Of a stretch of DNA of 64,000 nucleotides, positions 63,283 to 64,000 are shown in pieces. Under the pieces are notes generated by a model. That model searched no databases, had not been told where the DNA came from, and was given only the letters and a program-made list of their open reading frames with translations. The stretch's first letter is position 1. Each line of letters opens with the position of its first letter. The DNA comes from Acidicapsa ligni (GTDB lineage: Bacteria; Acidobacteriota; Terriglobia; Terriglobales; Acidobacteriaceae), in the NCBI RefSeq assembly GCF_025685655.1, contig NZ_JAGSYG010000006.1:1-64000 (forward strand), read 5' to 3'. The translations under genes were made by a program, and so were the position numbers.

Positions 63283-63537
63283 CTAGATGGCAAGAATGGG
63301 AATGCCGGGATCTTCGAGTGTGGGTTTTTCCGGAGGAGGGCCGGTATGCACGTAGGCAATTTTGCCCGCCATGATCTCTTCCTGCGCGAGACGGCAGGCT
63401 TTGTTTGAATTGCTGCGGATCAGCGGGCTGGCGCCACTCTGAATCTGGCGTGCGCGACGTGCGGCTACCAGGACTTTACGGTAGTTGGAGTCAAACTTGG
63501 TCTCAATCGATAGTTCATTCGTTGGTTCCATGGTCAT
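63283..63537 (-). CDS. rpoZ: RNA polymerase omega subunit
   Basis: 84 residues from ATG 63537 (GGAG seven bases upstream; a second ATG at 63531 is poorer). The omega pattern is seen: NYRKVLVAARRARQIQSG...LIRSNSNKACRLAQEEIMAG with KIAYVHTG at the end. Omega helps assemble RNA polymerase and mediates ppGpp effects in some bacteria. The start codon lies inside the end of gmk (23-base overlap), so the two are coupled. Confidence 0.88.
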   Translation of the reverse strand: MTMEPTNELSIETKFDSNYRKVLVAARRARQIQSGASPLIRSNSNKACRLAQEEIMAGKIAYVHTGPPPEKPTLEDPGIPILAI

Positions 63538-64000
63538 CTGTGGTCTCCAAAAGGCTGTACTGCTGTGAATGCGGGCCGGGAAGTATTCCAAACGACTCAA
63601 GCACTGGCTGTAGCCGCTCCCGCGAATTTGCTTCGCGGCAGCCTTCTGCAATCTCAAATTCCCGTTTTGTGCGCTGGTCTATCGGCCTGCCTTCCTGCCG
63701 TATTCGCTCCACCACCACAACTGCTTCCAGTTGCGCGACAGCACGCTCCAGTACATCGTTAACCAGAATATAACGATACTGACTATAATTCTCAATTTCC
63801 TTTTTGGCCTCGTTCAGACGCCGCTGCAAAACGGCCTCGTCTACATAGCCTTCGGCGCGGCTCCGGTTGCGCAATCGTGTCCGTAAGACCTTTGGATTGG
63901 GCGGCATAACGAAGATAGTCACGGCTTCCGGCACGCGCTGGCGCACCTGGACGGCACCCTGAACATCGATGTCCAGTAACAAGTCCCGCCCGCCCGATTT
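63515..64000 (-). CDS. gmk: Guanylate kinase, partial (3' end)
   Basis: The frame is open to the right edge and lacks the N-terminal P-loop. The visible part has DLLLDIDVQGAVQVRQRVPE, AVTIFVMPPNPKVLRTRLRN, RSRAEGYVDEAVLQRRLNEA, EIENYSQYRYILVNDVLERA, matching the lid and C-terminal half of Gmk (GMP to GDP). The C-terminus (from about RQEGRPIDQR) extends about 45 residues past the usual end, so the protein is longer than the normal 205-210. The overlap with rpoZ is a consequence of this long tail. Confidence 0.93.
   Translation of the reverse strand, partial: KSGGRDLLLDIDVQGAVQVRQRVPEAVTIFVMPPNPKVLRTRLRNRSRAEGYVDEAVLQRRLNEAKKEIENYSQYRYILVNDVLERAVAQLEAVVVVERIRQEGRPIDQRTKREFEIAEGCREANSRERLQPVLESFGILPGPHSQQYSLLETTDDHGTNE

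Overview
The window looks like a chromosomal stretch of a soil acidobacterium (Acidobacteriota, probably class Terriglobia, close to Granulicella, Terriglobus or Edaphobacter). This is inferred from gene content: two duplicated-permease ABC proteins (ADOP type) with a PadR regulator, ECF41 sigma factor motifs, a B12-riboswitch-controlled metE, a PNGase A-like secreted protein, and the gmk-rpoZ-coaBC-priA core block. No rRNA, tRNA or CRISPR array was seen.

Layout. (1) 1-1.2 kb: the left end holds the tail of a plasmid/ICE-type PRTRC operon on the minus strand, with one frameshifted gene and one gene whose 5' end runs into a nested palindrome. (2) 1.2-10.7 kb: an intact plus-strand copper/silver-type efflux island (secreted Cys/His protein, CusA-like RND pump, Met-rich FixH-like lipoprotein, CusC, CusB), followed without a gap by a membrane cytochrome b and a Tat-exported molybdenum oxidoreductase of the sulfite-oxidase fold. 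(3) 10.7-11.8 kb: remnants of two different tyrosine recombinases next to a perfect palindrome; its 13-10-13 bp geometry matches the palindrome at the left end of the island. (4) 11.8-14.4 kb: a nine-haem cytochrome gene interrupted by one in-frame TGA, and chrB. (5) 14.5-22.4 kb: a decaying accessory zone with an ECF41 sigma factor, an NmrA-like reductase, a cupin, a SnoaL-like protein and at least four broken genes, including a metallo-beta-lactamase-fold hydrolase with a single TGA. (6) 22.8-64 kb: ordinary chromosome with good gene density.

In the chromosomal part, B12-independent methionine synthase sits under a cobalamin riboswitch. Further on come a CAP-domain protein, an orphan DppC-type permease, a phosphoesterase, a HTH-Mop regulator, an amidohydrolase, an EamA exporter, an M28 peptidase, HtrA protease, the ADOP/PadR cluster, two esterase/hydrolase genes, lysA, a PspC protein, a TPR protein, rlpA, pyrF, a WbaP-like sugar transferase and priA. 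The minus-strand block priA ... udg-coaBC ... rpoZ-gmk is the common bacterial housekeeping cluster, here split by a serine hydrolase/polyphosphate glucokinase pair and by the PNGase A-like gene.

How the parts work together: the efflux island forms a full tripartite periplasmic metal pump with two extra metal-ligand-rich exported proteins and a linked periplasmic redox pair, suggesting combined metal export and oxidative-damage repair. The most unusual signals are the matching palindromes around the island, a 28-bp perfect palindrome with a parS-like core at 32.1 kb, and the cluster of single-TGA or deletion pseudogenes at 12-21 kb.
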